Shown: piece after piece, positions 15,029 through 23,093 of the stretch | Numbering within the stretch: position 1 is the first letter of the stretch | How the letters are laid out: the number at the start of each line of letters is the position of its first letter | NCBI GenBank assembly: GCA_964515555.1 | Contig: CAZEVY010000042.1 | Location: 1 to 39,910 of the forward strand | Length of the DNA: 39,910 nucleotides | Source: CAZEVY01 sp964515555 | GTDB lineage: Bacteria; Acidobacteriota; Terriglobia; Bryobacterales; Bryobacteraceae | Direction of reading: 5' to 3' | Position numbers and translations under genes: made by a program | Notes under the pieces: generated by a model | What the model saw: only the letters and a program-made list of their open reading frames with translations | Databases searched by the model: none | What the model was told of the DNA's origin: nothing

Positions 15029-16000
15029 TCAGGTGAAATGCAGTTCCTCGCCGATTCCGTCGAGCGCGATCCGGTCCTGCGACGCGCCCGCCGCCGCGCG
15101 CAGGCGCTCGATCGGTTCCATCACCGGCTCCCGGCTGAGGTGGAATGTCTTGTGGTGCACGGGCACAACCCGCTCGACTCCGGCATCTTGGATCATGTTC
15201 CAGGCCTGCTCCGGATTGCAATGATTGAAGATCCACGGATTGTAGGCCCCGATCGGCATCAGTGCCACGTGGAACGGACGGCTCGATTTCAGCTCCCGGA
15301 ACAGGGGAGTATTGCCGGTGTCGCCCGGAAAAAGCACCCGCCAGCGGCCGCATTCGATGACGTAACCGGTGTAGCCGCGCCAGTTGTCGGCGCGCACTCG
15401 CGCGCCCCAGTGCTTCACTTCGATCGCTCGCAGCGAGACCGGCCCCACGCGCGCTTCCTCGCGCCAGCGCATCTCGCGCAGAGTCCGCCAGCGATCGCCA
15501 CGGACCAGGTCGGAAGTCGCGCGCGCCATCACGATGTCGGTGCGCTTGCTTTCGAGCGCGCCCAGAGTCGGCGTGTCGAGGTGGTCCATGTGGGCGTGCG
15601 ACACCAGCACCAGGTCGATCGGCGGGAGCTGCTCCACCGTCAATGCGGGCGCCACCAGGCGTTTCAAACCGAACTGGAAGAACCCCAGGTCGGGGCCGGC
15701 GCGGCGGCCGAGCACCGGGTCGGTGAGGATGGTGTAGCCGTCGATGCGCATCAGCACGGTGGCGTGGCCCAGCCAGGCGAGGTGCAGTCCGCGATCGGTC
15801 CACTTCGAGATGTCGGGCACGCGCGGCGGCGGGAGCACCTCGCGGCGGACCTCGGAGGGAAGCTGCTTCCAGTAGTGCGGCGCGACACGATATACAGCCC
15901 GCGCGGCGAGAGCGGCCCCCGCGGCGCCCGCGATGCCGCCGCCGATCCAGAGGCGTCGCGATAACTTCGTGCGAGCCATTCCTTGAACGCGCTCTACCAT
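15029..16000 (-). CDS. NAPE-PLD/UlaG-like metallo-beta-lactamase-fold hydrolase
   Basis: 323 residues. A twin-Arg-like or membrane N-terminus (SRRLWIGGGIAGAAGAALAARAVY) suggests export or anchoring. The MBL metal site is HAHMDHLD, followed by VKHWGAR, LFPGDTGN and the last His in VPVHHKTFHLS. TILTDPVLGRRAGP and GHATVLMRIDG match NAPE-PLD-like phosphodiesterases, which cleave phospholipid or related phosphodiester bonds. An ATG at 15979 is possible, but the one at 16000 has a GGGA upstream. Probably co-transcribed with the ABC ATPase. Confidence 0.87.
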   Translation of the reverse strand: MVERVQGMARTKLSRRLWIGGGIAGAAGAALAARAVYRVAPHYWKQLPSEVRREVLPPPRVPDISKWTDRGLHLAWLGHATVLMRIDGYTILTDPVLGRRAGPDLGFFQFGLKRLVAPALTVEQLPPIDLVLVSHAHMDHLDTPTLGALESKRTDIVMARATSDLVRGDRWRTLREMRWREEARVGPVSLRAIEVKHWGARVRADNWRGYTGYVIECGRWRVLFPGDTGNTPLFRELKSSRPFHVALMPIGAYNPWIFNHCNPEQAWNMIQDAGVERVVPVHHKTFHLSREPVMEPIERLRAAAGASQDRIALDGIGEELHFT

Positions 16001-16048
16001 GGCGTCCCACTGCGGCTGCGCCGGAGGCGCGCCAGCCCGCGCAAGCGG

Positions 16049-16711
16049 TTAGAAGCCGTAGCGCTCATCCTTCCACGGGTCCCCGCGCATGTGATAGCCG
16101 TTCCGTTCCCAAAACCCGGCCACGTCGCGATCCAGAAACTCGATGCCGCCGACCCACTTAGCGCTTTTCCAGGCATACAGCTGCGGCACGATCAGCCGCG
16201 CCGGGCCGCCGTGCTCGTGCGCGATCGGTTCGCCGTCGTGCAGAATCGCCACCAGCACATCTTCCGCGAGGAAGTGCTCGAGCGGCAGGTTCGTCGTCCA
16301 GCCGTAGTCGTAGCCGTGCGCCAGGACGAACTTCGCGCTCTGCATCAGGCCGCCCGCGCGTTCGACGATCTCGCGCGCGGAGACGCCCTCCCACACGTTG
16401 CCGAGCCGCGACCAGCGCGTCACGCAATGAAAATCCGAGAAGACGCGCACGCGCGGCAGCTTCTGAAACTCCTCCCAGCTCCATTCCACCGGCTGCCGCA
16501 CGAAGCCGAACACCTTCAACTTCCACTTCGCCATGTCGATGGCAGGCGCGCCGCTCGCGTCCAGCACCGGCCACTTGCGCGTACGCGACTGGCCCGGCGG
16601 CACGCGGTTCTCCCGGCGCGTATCGGGGCTGACGATCACGCCTTCGGGAAGGCCTTCGGGCGTGCGGAGTTCGGCATCCTGGGGCTTGTCGAGATCGGAG
16701 GAGAAGATCAC
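16049..16711 (-). CDS. Sulfite-oxidase-like molybdopterin oxidoreductase (MsrP/YedY relative)
   Basis: 220 residues from a GTG that overlaps the upstream TPR gene's stop (GTGA). The SUOX fold is clear: W-K-L-K-V-F-G-F-V-R-Q-P-V, then DFHCVTRWSRLGNVWEGV, in which C96 should ligate molybdenum, LAHGYDYGWTTNLPL and GGPARLIVPQLYAWKSAKWVGGIEF. No signal peptide is seen, unlike MsrP, so this is the shorter cytoplasmic type. The natural substrate is unknown. No heme partner (MsrQ) is adjacent. Confidence 0.88.
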   Translation of the reverse strand: MIFSSDLDKPQDAELRTPEGLPEGVIVSPDTRRENRVPPGQSRTRKWPVLDASGAPAIDMAKWKLKVFGFVRQPVEWSWEEFQKLPRVRVFSDFHCVTRWSRLGNVWEGVSAREIVERAGGLMQSAKFVLAHGYDYGWTTNLPLEHFLAEDVLVAILHDGEPIAHEHGGPARLIVPQLYAWKSAKWVGGIEFLDRDVAGFWERNGYHMRGDPWKDERYGF

Positions 16712-17172
16712 CGGCGGCTGATCTCCTTCATCTGCTTCTCGAGCGCCTGAACTTCGGCGGGCATGTCGCCGACCTTCTTGAGATGCTTCACCTCGCGCTC
16801 GCAGGCGTCCTTCTTGCCGCTCAGGAAGGCGACCTTGGCGAGGAACCAGCACAGGTAGCTGTTTGGCTCGCTCGATTCGGCCTTCTTCGCCTCGTTGAAG
16901 GCGCCCAGGAGATTGCCGGCTTCGAGCATCACATAGGCCGCCAGGATGCGCACCGACGAGTTCTTCGGGTTGGACTTCGAAAGCGCCGACAACTGGGCCA
17001 GCGCCAGCTTCCCGTCGCCGCGCTGGATGAGCTGGATGGCCTGGTCGACGATGCGGCGGTCCTGGTCGTTCAGCAGCTTGAGCGACGGCGTCAGGCGGTC
17101 CAGCCTCAGTTCCACCTCGGCGGCCGGGGCGGTGGCGAGAAAGACGAATAGAGCGGCGGCTAGCATCCTCAT
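16708..17172 (-). CDS. Exported TPR-like protein
   Basis: 154 residues. Signal peptide is MRMLAAALFVFLATAPAAE. The body is helical with TPR-like pairs: AIQLIQRGDGKLALAQLSALSKSNPKNSSVRILAAYVMLEAGNL and FNEAKKAESSEPNSYLCWFLAKVAFLSGKKDACEREVKHLKK. Probably a periplasmic scaffold; function unknown. GAGGA 4-5 nt before the ATG gives a good ribosome binding site. Its stop is embedded in the start of the molybdoenzyme gene, so the two are coupled, though only one carries an export signal. Confidence 0.8.
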   Translation of the reverse strand: MRMLAAALFVFLATAPAAEVELRLDRLTPSLKLLNDQDRRIVDQAIQLIQRGDGKLALAQLSALSKSNPKNSSVRILAAYVMLEAGNLLGAFNEAKKAESSEPNSYLCWFLAKVAFLSGKKDACEREVKHLKKVGDMPAEVQALEKQMKEISRR

Positions 17173-17206
17173 GCGGTCCTCTTCTACCTATATAACGGTT
17201 TTGGGC

Positions 17207-17224
17207 GGCGCGTGGATTCAGGAA
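17207..17224. repeat. 18-bp direct repeat, copy 1
   Basis: GGCGCGTGGATTCAGGAA. An identical copy lies at 18456-18473, so the pair brackets the isochorismatase-family gene. Flanking bases differ. Confidence 0.85.
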
Positions 17225-17475
17225 ACGCTCAGTGCATGCGCTTGCGGGCTTTTCGCTGGACGGTTGCGACGCGGCGCACGCCCTGGCGCAGGTGGCGCGG
17301 CACAGTCCCGCTCAGGAAGCGTGGCGCCGGAGCGTTCGAAAACCGCGAAGATCTCCTCGTCGCTGTGGCCGGGCACCGGCTCGAAGACGACTCGGAGCCG
17401 ATCTGGCGACATCAGAGAACCGACGCCCTGGGATGGAGTGAATAACTGGATATTCTCACGCTGCGATACTAACAT
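17218..17475 (-). CDS. Possible small protein of unknown function (weak)
   Basis: 85 codons on the minus strand from an ATG at 17475 that abuts the plus-strand ATG at 17476 (CATATG). The middle (RLRVVFEPVPGHSDEEIFAVFERSGA) has G/C-rich third positions and a protein-like pattern. The C-terminal third (APPAPGRAPRRNRPAKS) looks like low-complexity read-through. It fills most of the ~300-nt gap between the TPR gene and the isochorismatase gene. No ribosome binding site is seen. It may be a decayed gene fragment; an internal ATG at 17412 could be the real start. Confidence 0.3.
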   Translation of the reverse strand: MLVSQRENIQLFTPSQGVGSLMSPDRLRVVFEPVPGHSDEEIFAVFERSGATLPERDCAAPPAPGRAPRRNRPAKSPQAHALSVS

Positions 17476-18330
17476 ATGGCTATGAAACGGAGAGTTCTCC
17501 TGGCGGCCCTTCCCGGAGCGCTCGCGGCCGCGCTGCCGCCCGCCCCCCGCCCTCTCCCCAACCGACCCAAGGGCCCCGGGACCCTGGCGCTGCGGGCGCG
17601 TCGTCGCGACGGCGTCGGCGCCGCGGCCACCGAGCGGGTCCTTTCCTGGAAGGCCGCGGAGACGGCGATCGTCATCTGCGATATGTGGGACACGCACACC
17701 TGCCGCCTTTCGGCGCAGCGCGTCGGCGTCATGGCCCCGCGCATGAACCAGGTGGTCAGCGCCGCGCGAAGTCTCGGCGTGATGATCGTTCACTCGCCGA
17801 GCGGCACGATGAAGTACTACGAGGGCACGCCCTGGAGGCGGCGCATGCAGCAGGCGCCGAAGGCCCAGGCGCCCGTGCCGATCCTGCGCAGTTGCCCGCG
17901 CGAGCCTGAGGAAGCGCGCCGCTTCCCCATCGACGACAGCGGCGGTGGCTGCGACGATCCCATGGTGACGAAATGGACGGGGCCGTATCCCTGGACCCGC
18001 CAGCACCCGGCCATCGACATTCTCGGCTTCGACGGCGTCAGCGAGAGCGGCCAGGAACTCTACAACTTCTGCCGGCTCGAGGGCATCACGAATATCGCGT
18101 TGATGGGAGTGCACACCAACATCTGCATCCTGAATCGCTCGTTCGGCGCGCGCCAGATGACGCGGCTGAAATTCAACGTCGTGCTGGCGCGCGACCTCAC
18201 CGACGCCATGTACGATCCGCGAAAGCGCCCCTTCGTCAGCCACACGCGCGGCACCGAGCTGGTGGTCGAACACATCGAGGCCAACTGGTGCCCCTCGATC
18301 CTTGGCGAGGACCTCACGCGCGCCAGTTAG
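17476..18330 (+). CDS. Isochorismatase-family cysteine hydrolase, probably exported
   Basis: 284 residues. A short Arg-rich plus hydrophobic N-terminus (KRRVLLAALPGALAAALPP) suggests export. Isochorismatase-fold marks are AIVICDMWDTH (D69), a Lys region near HSPSGTMKYYEG, and the nucleophile motif GVHTNICILNRSFG with Cys217; LARDLTDAMYDP follows. The family includes nicotinamidases and various amidases; the substrate is not predictable. A GATACT box at 17465-17470 lies 5 nt before the ATG, with no ribosome binding site (possible leaderless mRNA); the in-frame ATG at 17482 is the alternative start. Confidence 0.85.
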   Translation: MAMKRRVLLAALPGALAAALPPAPRPLPNRPKGPGTLALRARRRDGVGAAATERVLSWKAAETAIVICDMWDTHTCRLSAQRVGVMAPRMNQVVSAARSLGVMIVHSPSGTMKYYEGTPWRRRMQQAPKAQAPVPILRSCPREPEEARRFPIDDSGGGCDDPMVTKWTGPYPWTRQHPAIDILGFDGVSESGQELYNFCRLEGITNIALMGVHTNICILNRSFGARQMTRLKFNVVLARDLTDAMYDPRKRPFVSHTRGTELVVEHIEANWCPSILGEDLTRAS

Positions 18331-18455
18331 CGGCCGCGCTCGGCCCGGCAGGCTTCCCGCTGGCGTCCGCACCGCCCACTGGCGCGTGCGCCCCGGCCCA
18401 CAGTTGTTTCACGAGGCGAGGAAGGCTGGATCGAGCGAGCCTGCTACCCGTGCCG

Positions 18456-18473
18456 GGCGCGTGGATTCAGGAA
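18456..18473. repeat. 18-bp direct repeat, copy 2
   Basis: GGCGCGTGGATTCAGGAA, identical to 17207-17224 and in the same orientation, 1249 bp further on. It sits in the gap between two convergent genes, just beyond the 3' end of the large secreted protein gene. Confidence 0.85.
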
Positions 18474-18489
18474 CCGGTCCGATTTCCCG

Positions 18490-21465
18490 TTATCGCACCC
18501 CGATGGCGACCTCGTTGCTCGATTTGCCGTCGATCGTGAGGCGCAGCGCGGCCCGTCCCGGCGGCACGCCCGCCGGCACGCGCAGGTTGACCTGGTAGAG
18601 TCCCGTGAATCCCGGCGCGAGGCCGCTGAAGACGACCGTCGCCGGCACGCCGCCGATGGTGGCCCCCGGTTCCAGCACCGTCACCTGCAACCCGGTGGTC
18701 GGGGACACCCGCGTCGACCCCAGGCCGGTAGTGTAGACCTCGATGGCGTCGCCCGCCGCGGCCGGTGCGTCGAAGGTCAGCCGTCCCGTGCCGCCGAGCA
18801 GCACCGCGCCCTGTCCGGTCTCCGGATAGAAGAAGATTCCCGGCTGCGTCGCCGCCACCGAAACCCGCACCGCCGCCGAATTCCCGAGCGGATTCGCGAC
18901 CACCAGCTCGGGATTCCCTGTCGCCGTGAAAGGCGGCACATAGAAATTGATCTGCCGGTCGCTGGCGTAAAAGATCAGCATCGCGCGCCCGTCGATCAGC
19001 ACCTGCGCGTTGGCCAGGCGGTCGCGCGGCGACGCGCTGAACTCGGGCGCCGAACCGCCGGTGAGATTCAATCCGAAAACCGTCCCGATTCCACCGATGG
19101 CGAGGCCCGGCGCGAAGGACGCCGCGTTCACTACAGCCCCGTCGGTGACCGTCGTGCGGCCCGTCGCGGTGGCCAGCGCGGCGATCGCCGTGCCTTCGAT
19201 CGTCGCCCGCAGGTCGTTGAGAGGCCCCGAAGCGGGGGTCCATCGGAAGCGCGCGAGCCCGTCCTCGTCGGTGACCACCGAGGCGGCGTCGACCGCACCG
19301 CCGGCCGTGACCGCCGCCTGCACACGCAGCCCGGCGTAAGGGAGCCGGTTGGAGTCGACCGCGCGAAACACCACCGGGCTCGGCAACACCACGCCCGGCG
19401 TCGCGATCTGCCGGTCGCCCGAAACCACTTCGAGCCTCACTCCGCCGATCGACGCCAGCACCTGCACGCGCGAGTAGCCCGAGTCGTAGCGCGTGTCGGC
19501 GGACTCGGCCACCAGGTCGTCGACGCCGGCGCGCACGCCGCGCACTTCGAAAGTCGCGCGCGTCGCCCCCGCGGCGATGGTTGCCGAGGGCGGCGTCTGG
19601 ACCGCGCCACTCGTGCTCCGGAGGAAGAACGTCAGCGCCGTGTCGGCGGGCGAGGCGATGTTGACCGACGCCGTGATGACCGATCCGGCCAGTACGCCCG
19701 CCGCGGGGGCCGTCGAGAGCCGCACCGCGCGCCGCAGCGCCGTGTCGATCGCGGCCCGCTGGTCGGTGACGCGGGCGAAGAACGGCTCGAACGCCTGCCG
19801 ATAGGTCTCGATCTGCTGAATCTGCTGCGCCGCCGGCTCCACGCCCGTCCCCGTCACCAGGATGAACGCGATGCGATAGCGGCGCTGCGCGACGGTGTGG
19901 TCGGGCACGCGCCTGCCTTCGGCGGCGACGATCTCGTCGATTTGGATGTCGCGGCGCCGCCCGTCAAAGCGCACGCCGGTCTGCGGGGTGCGGCTGCCCC
20001 CGGTGGTCGTCGGATTCTCGACCAGGAATGTCGGCGGGACTTCCTCGGGCGCGCGGAAGCCCATGAGGTATTGATCGAGCGGCGCGTAGCCTTCCACGGT
20101 GCCGACAGTGGTGAAGCGAGGCGTGACGCCCGGCCCGTCGTCGCGGATGCGGTTGCCTTCGAGCAGCGACGCTTCCGAATTGAAAACGAAATTCCAGTGC
20201 GCCGTCTGGCGGCCGAGCATGGGGCGCGCGCTGGGGTCGAACGGATCGCGCACGCTGGCGAAGGCCAGGAACAGGTGGCCGGCCTCGTGTCCGAGGATCG
20301 TCAGCGGCGTGTCGCGGCTGGTGGCGCGCGAAGGCACCACGGCGTTGGGGTCCGCCGGATACTGCGTGATGGGGCCGAAATTCAGCACCGCCTGGAGCCG
20401 CCGCGGCGAACCGAACTCGGCGCCGCTCTCGACGATGGTGTCGCCGTAGCCGGTGCGCTGGTTGCGTACGGTGACCTCGTACGCCACGGCGCCCGGACTC
20501 GCGGCCACGGCCAGGTTGTTGAAGATGGCCAGGTAGTCGTAGGCGTCGTCGTGGGTCTCGTAGAATTTCTGCGCGGCCAGAACGATATCGATCTCCTCGA
20601 CGTTGGTGAAGCGCTCGACGACCGCCGCGGTGAACTCGCGCGCGTCGCCCTGCGCGAACGCCACCACCTCGGTAGCGCCGAGTACGCCGCCCGGCGCCAC
20701 GCCGACCACGGCGGTGCGCGTGGTGATGCGCTCGTAGACCACCTCGATGCGTCCGGCCGCGTACAGGCGGATGTGGAACGTCTGCGTGATGCCGAAGCCG
20801 GACGCCGAGTATTCCGGCACGTTGGTCCAGGTCACGGTGAAGCGCCCGGCTTCGGCGATGGTGCGGACGCTGTCGGCGACGATGGACGGATCGAGGTCGC
20901 GGAAGAGCCCTGCGATGCGCGGCGGTCCGGCGGTGACTCGCCCGAGCGAGCGCTCCGTGGTGGCCGCGTCGGCGGCGTTAAAGGTCAGGTTGCCGTCCGA
21001 GTTGACGAAGACGCGGTTGTAGGTGGCGCCGAAGAACGGGAACGGGAAGGGCAGCACCACTTCGCGCGCGTCGTCGTCGCCCAGGCCGCTGAGGGGCGTG
21101 CCGGCGTTGGCGGCGGTGGGGAGGTCGGCGGGCAGATCGCCGATCGAGAACTTGTAGGCGCTCGCCGCCGCGTTCGACGGGGTGAACGTCAGCAGGCGGC
21201 GGTCGAGATTGAAATCGTTGCGCCGCGCGACCACTCCGTCGCGATCTTCGAGGATCGTCAGATTACCGATGTCGCGGGCGACCGAAGGAATCGACGCCTG
21301 GCGCGCGGATTCGAGCGCGATCGCCGGGCGCAGGCGCGACTGCCGGTGAAGATGCAGCTCCTCCTTCCACCGGTCCGGATAACTGCCGCAGACCAGCAGG
21401 TCCTCGCGCGCGCCGGCCGGGACGGCGAGGAACAACAGCAGAAGAAAATGCGTAATTCGAGGCAT
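18490..21465 (-). CDS. Large secreted protein with HExxH motif and Solibacter-type C-terminal domain
   Basis: 991 residues from MPRITHFLLLLFLAVPAGA (signal peptide). An N-terminal nidogen-like region follows (FPFPFFGATYNRVFVNSDGN, then RFTVTWTNVPEYSASG). A zinc-protease-like HEAGHLFLA appears in SRDTPLTILGHEAGH. Next come Ig-like/invasin-like strands (VASPADTALTFFLRSTSG, VTDEDGLARFRWTPASG), and a TIGR03437-type tail (IGTVFGLNLTGGS, DAIEVYTTGLGS, GLYQVNLRVPAGVP). It may be a secreted metallopeptidase or an adhesive surface protein. The third zinc ligand is not obvious, so activity is uncertain. Upstream in-frame Mets exist, but the signal peptide fixes the start. Confidence 0.83.
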   Translation of the reverse strand: MPRITHFLLLLFLAVPAGAREDLLVCGSYPDRWKEELHLHRQSRLRPAIALESARQASIPSVARDIGNLTILEDRDGVVARRNDFNLDRRLLTFTPSNAAASAYKFSIGDLPADLPTAANAGTPLSGLGDDDAREVVLPFPFPFFGATYNRVFVNSDGNLTFNAADAATTERSLGRVTAGPPRIAGLFRDLDPSIVADSVRTIAEAGRFTVTWTNVPEYSASGFGITQTFHIRLYAAGRIEVVYERITTRTAVVGVAPGGVLGATEVVAFAQGDAREFTAAVVERFTNVEEIDIVLAAQKFYETHDDAYDYLAIFNNLAVAASPGAVAYEVTVRNQRTGYGDTIVESGAEFGSPRRLQAVLNFGPITQYPADPNAVVPSRATSRDTPLTILGHEAGHLFLAFASVRDPFDPSARPMLGRQTAHWNFVFNSEASLLEGNRIRDDGPGVTPRFTTVGTVEGYAPLDQYLMGFRAPEEVPPTFLVENPTTTGGSRTPQTGVRFDGRRRDIQIDEIVAAEGRRVPDHTVAQRRYRIAFILVTGTGVEPAAQQIQQIETYRQAFEPFFARVTDQRAAIDTALRRAVRLSTAPAAGVLAGSVITASVNIASPADTALTFFLRSTSGAVQTPPSATIAAGATRATFEVRGVRAGVDDLVAESADTRYDSGYSRVQVLASIGGVRLEVVSGDRQIATPGVVLPSPVVFRAVDSNRLPYAGLRVQAAVTAGGAVDAASVVTDEDGLARFRWTPASGPLNDLRATIEGTAIAALATATGRTTVTDGAVVNAASFAPGLAIGGIGTVFGLNLTGGSAPEFSASPRDRLANAQVLIDGRAMLIFYASDRQINFYVPPFTATGNPELVVANPLGNSAAVRVSVAATQPGIFFYPETGQGAVLLGGTGRLTFDAPAAAGDAIEVYTTGLGSTRVSPTTGLQVTVLEPGATIGGVPATVVFSGLAPGFTGLYQVNLRVPAGVPPGRAALRLTIDGKSSNEVAIGVR

Positions 21466-21559
21466 GGAGGCGACGCTGAAGAGGCTCTCGCCCCTATTGT
21501 AAGATACGCGGTTGGATGCCCCGCCGTTTCGGCGCGCGGGCGATGGAGGTTTCCTCATC

Positions 21560-22420
21560 ATGGCTTTTTGCACGGGTTGCGGCTCGCAGATCGCCGCCGA
21601 CGCGAAGTTCTGTCCCGGATGCGGGCGAGCCGCCGGCGCCGGAAGCGCGGTGGCGACGGCGGTCGCCGCCGCCGAACCTCTCTCCTACACCATACACGGC
21701 GACAACCTGCAAGTTGCGCGGCTCAAGCTGAAGCCCGGCCAGGAAGTCTTCGCCGAAGCCGGGAAGATGCTGTACAAAACGCCCAACGTGGCCTGGGAAA
21801 CCAAGATGAGCGGCAGCTCGCTGGGCGAGAAAATCTGGGGCGCGATTAAACGAAAAGTCGCCGGCGAGTCGCTGTTTCTGACGTATTTCCGGGCTTCCTC
21901 GGACGGAGAAGTCGGATTTGCGGGCGATTATCCGGGACGCATCCAGGCGTTCGATCTGGCGGCGGGGCAGAACATTCTGGTGCAGCGCGACAGCTTCCTG
22001 TGCGCGCAGTCTTCGGCGGAGCTGAACGTCGCCTTCACCAAGAAGCTCGGAGCGGGCTTTTTCGGCGGCGAAGGTTTCATCCTGGAGCGGCTCACCGGAC
22101 CCGGCACGGTCTTCATTCACGCCGGCGGCGACCACATCGAGTTCACCTTGAAGCCCGGAGAGAGCCTCCAGGTGGACACCGGCTGCATCGTGGCGTTCGA
22201 CGACTCGGTGGACTACGACATCCAGTTCGTCGGCGGCATCAAGACCGCGATATTCGGCGGCGAGGGCCTGTTCCTGGCGACGCTGACCGGGCCCGGCCGC
22301 GTGATCGTGCAGAGCATGACGCTCGAGAAGCTCCGCCGCGGCATGGCTCCGGGATTGACCGGCGGCGACGAGCGCGGTCCGCTGGGTTCGATCACCAACA
22401 TTTTCCGAAGCGAAGATTGA
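21560..22420 (+). CDS. AIM24/TIGR00266-family protein with N-terminal zinc ribbon
   Basis: 286 residues. Zinc ribbon at the N-terminus: FCTGCG (C4, C7) and FCPGCG (C18, C21). After an Ala-rich linker the AIM24-like beta domain begins (YTIHGDNLQVARLKLKPGQEVFAEAGKMLY) and repeats through GEGFILERLTGPGTVFIHAGG, LQVDTGCIVAFDDSVDYDIQFVGGIK and GEGLFLATLTGPG, as in TIGR00266. The family is widespread in bacteria with no fixed function. GGAGG (21545-21549) lies 10 nt before the ATG. It is divergent from the large secreted protein gene. Confidence 0.88.
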   Translation: MAFCTGCGSQIAADAKFCPGCGRAAGAGSAVATAVAAAEPLSYTIHGDNLQVARLKLKPGQEVFAEAGKMLYKTPNVAWETKMSGSSLGEKIWGAIKRKVAGESLFLTYFRASSDGEVGFAGDYPGRIQAFDLAAGQNILVQRDSFLCAQSSAELNVAFTKKLGAGFFGGEGFILERLTGPGTVFIHAGGDHIEFTLKPGESLQVDTGCIVAFDDSVDYDIQFVGGIKTAIFGGEGLFLATLTGPGRVIVQSMTLEKLRRGMAPGLTGGDERGPLGSITNIFRSED

Positions 22421-22520
22421 GTCACGCCCCTTCCGAGGAGGCCGGGCAGTTCCGAATCAGAGGTTTGGCAGGTTGCGGTGCGGCGCCGCCGGGGGTGTGT
22501 GCATAGGCTCGGGGTGAGCT

Positions 22521-23093
22521 ATGTCGCCCGCCGATCACTTGCCGTTCGACCCGGCGAGCCTGCACCCGGCGTTTCGCGAGAAGGTCAACCGGCTGATCGC
22601 GGCGCTGGCCGCCGAGGGCCTCCCGTTCCGGCCCTTCGAGGGATTCCGCACCCCGGTGCGGCAGGACTGGCTGTACCAGCAGGGCCGCACGCGGCCCGGC
22701 GCCGTCGTGACGAAGGCTCGGGCCTGGGAATCGTATCACCAGTACGGACTGGCGGTCGATTTCGTGCTCTACCAAAACGGCAAGTGGAGTTGGGAGACCG
22801 CCGGGGGCCGCATGCGGGATTGGAACCGGATGATCGCGCTGGGCAAGGCGCAGGGCCTGGAGCCGCTCCGCTTCGAACTGCCGCACCTGCAACTGGGGGG
22901 CCTGAGGATCGCGAACCTTCGGAAAGGGGCGGCGCCGGAGGGCGGCGACTCCTCCTGGTGGGAGGCGATCGCCAAGGCGGCGGGAGAGTGGAGCGGGTCG
23001 CCCGCGAATCCGCCGTTCGACTGGCCGCCCGAAACCCGCGTCAGTTCGCGACGGGGAGGCCGCAGGCCTTCCAGGCGTCGAAGCCCCCGGTGA
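22521..23093 (+). CDS. M15-type peptidoglycan peptidase (CwlK/VanY-like)
   Basis: 190 residues. The D-Ala-D-Ala-metallopeptidase fold is seen as FEGFRTPVRQDWLY, then SYHQYGLAVDF carrying zinc ligands H73 and D80, and a catalytic/ligand pair in RFELPHLQL (E119, H122). Such enzymes cut L-Ala-D-Glu or D-Ala-D-Ala bonds in cell-wall peptides. No signal peptide is visible, as in phage-type endolysins. The Arg-rich last ~17 residues run into the convergent MBL-rhodanese gene (53-nt overlap), so the C-terminus may be a recent extension. Confidence 0.85.
   Translation: MSPADHLPFDPASLHPAFREKVNRLIAALAAEGLPFRPFEGFRTPVRQDWLYQQGRTRPGAVVTKARAWESYHQYGLAVDFVLYQNGKWSWETAGGRMRDWNRMIALGKAQGLEPLRFELPHLQLGGLRIANLRKGAAPEGGDSSWWEAIAKAAGEWSGSPANPPFDWPPETRVSSRRGGRRPSRRRSPR

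Noticed and set aside
14781..15979. Tat-dependent export of the NAPE-PLD-like protein stated as fact
   Set aside because: An SRRL followed by a hydrophobic stretch is seen, but it lacks a full twin-arginine consensus, so only export or anchoring is suggested.
16712..16852. Upstream extension of the molybdoenzyme to an ATG-like start at 16852
   Set aside because: It would lie entirely within the TPR gene in another frame and reads as an Arg-rich string; the GTG at 16711 in the GTGA overlap fits better.
19897..21849. Long plus-strand open frame opposite the HExxH protein gene
   Set aside because: Composition is low-complexity Arg/Ala/Gly and it would overlap two well-supported genes.
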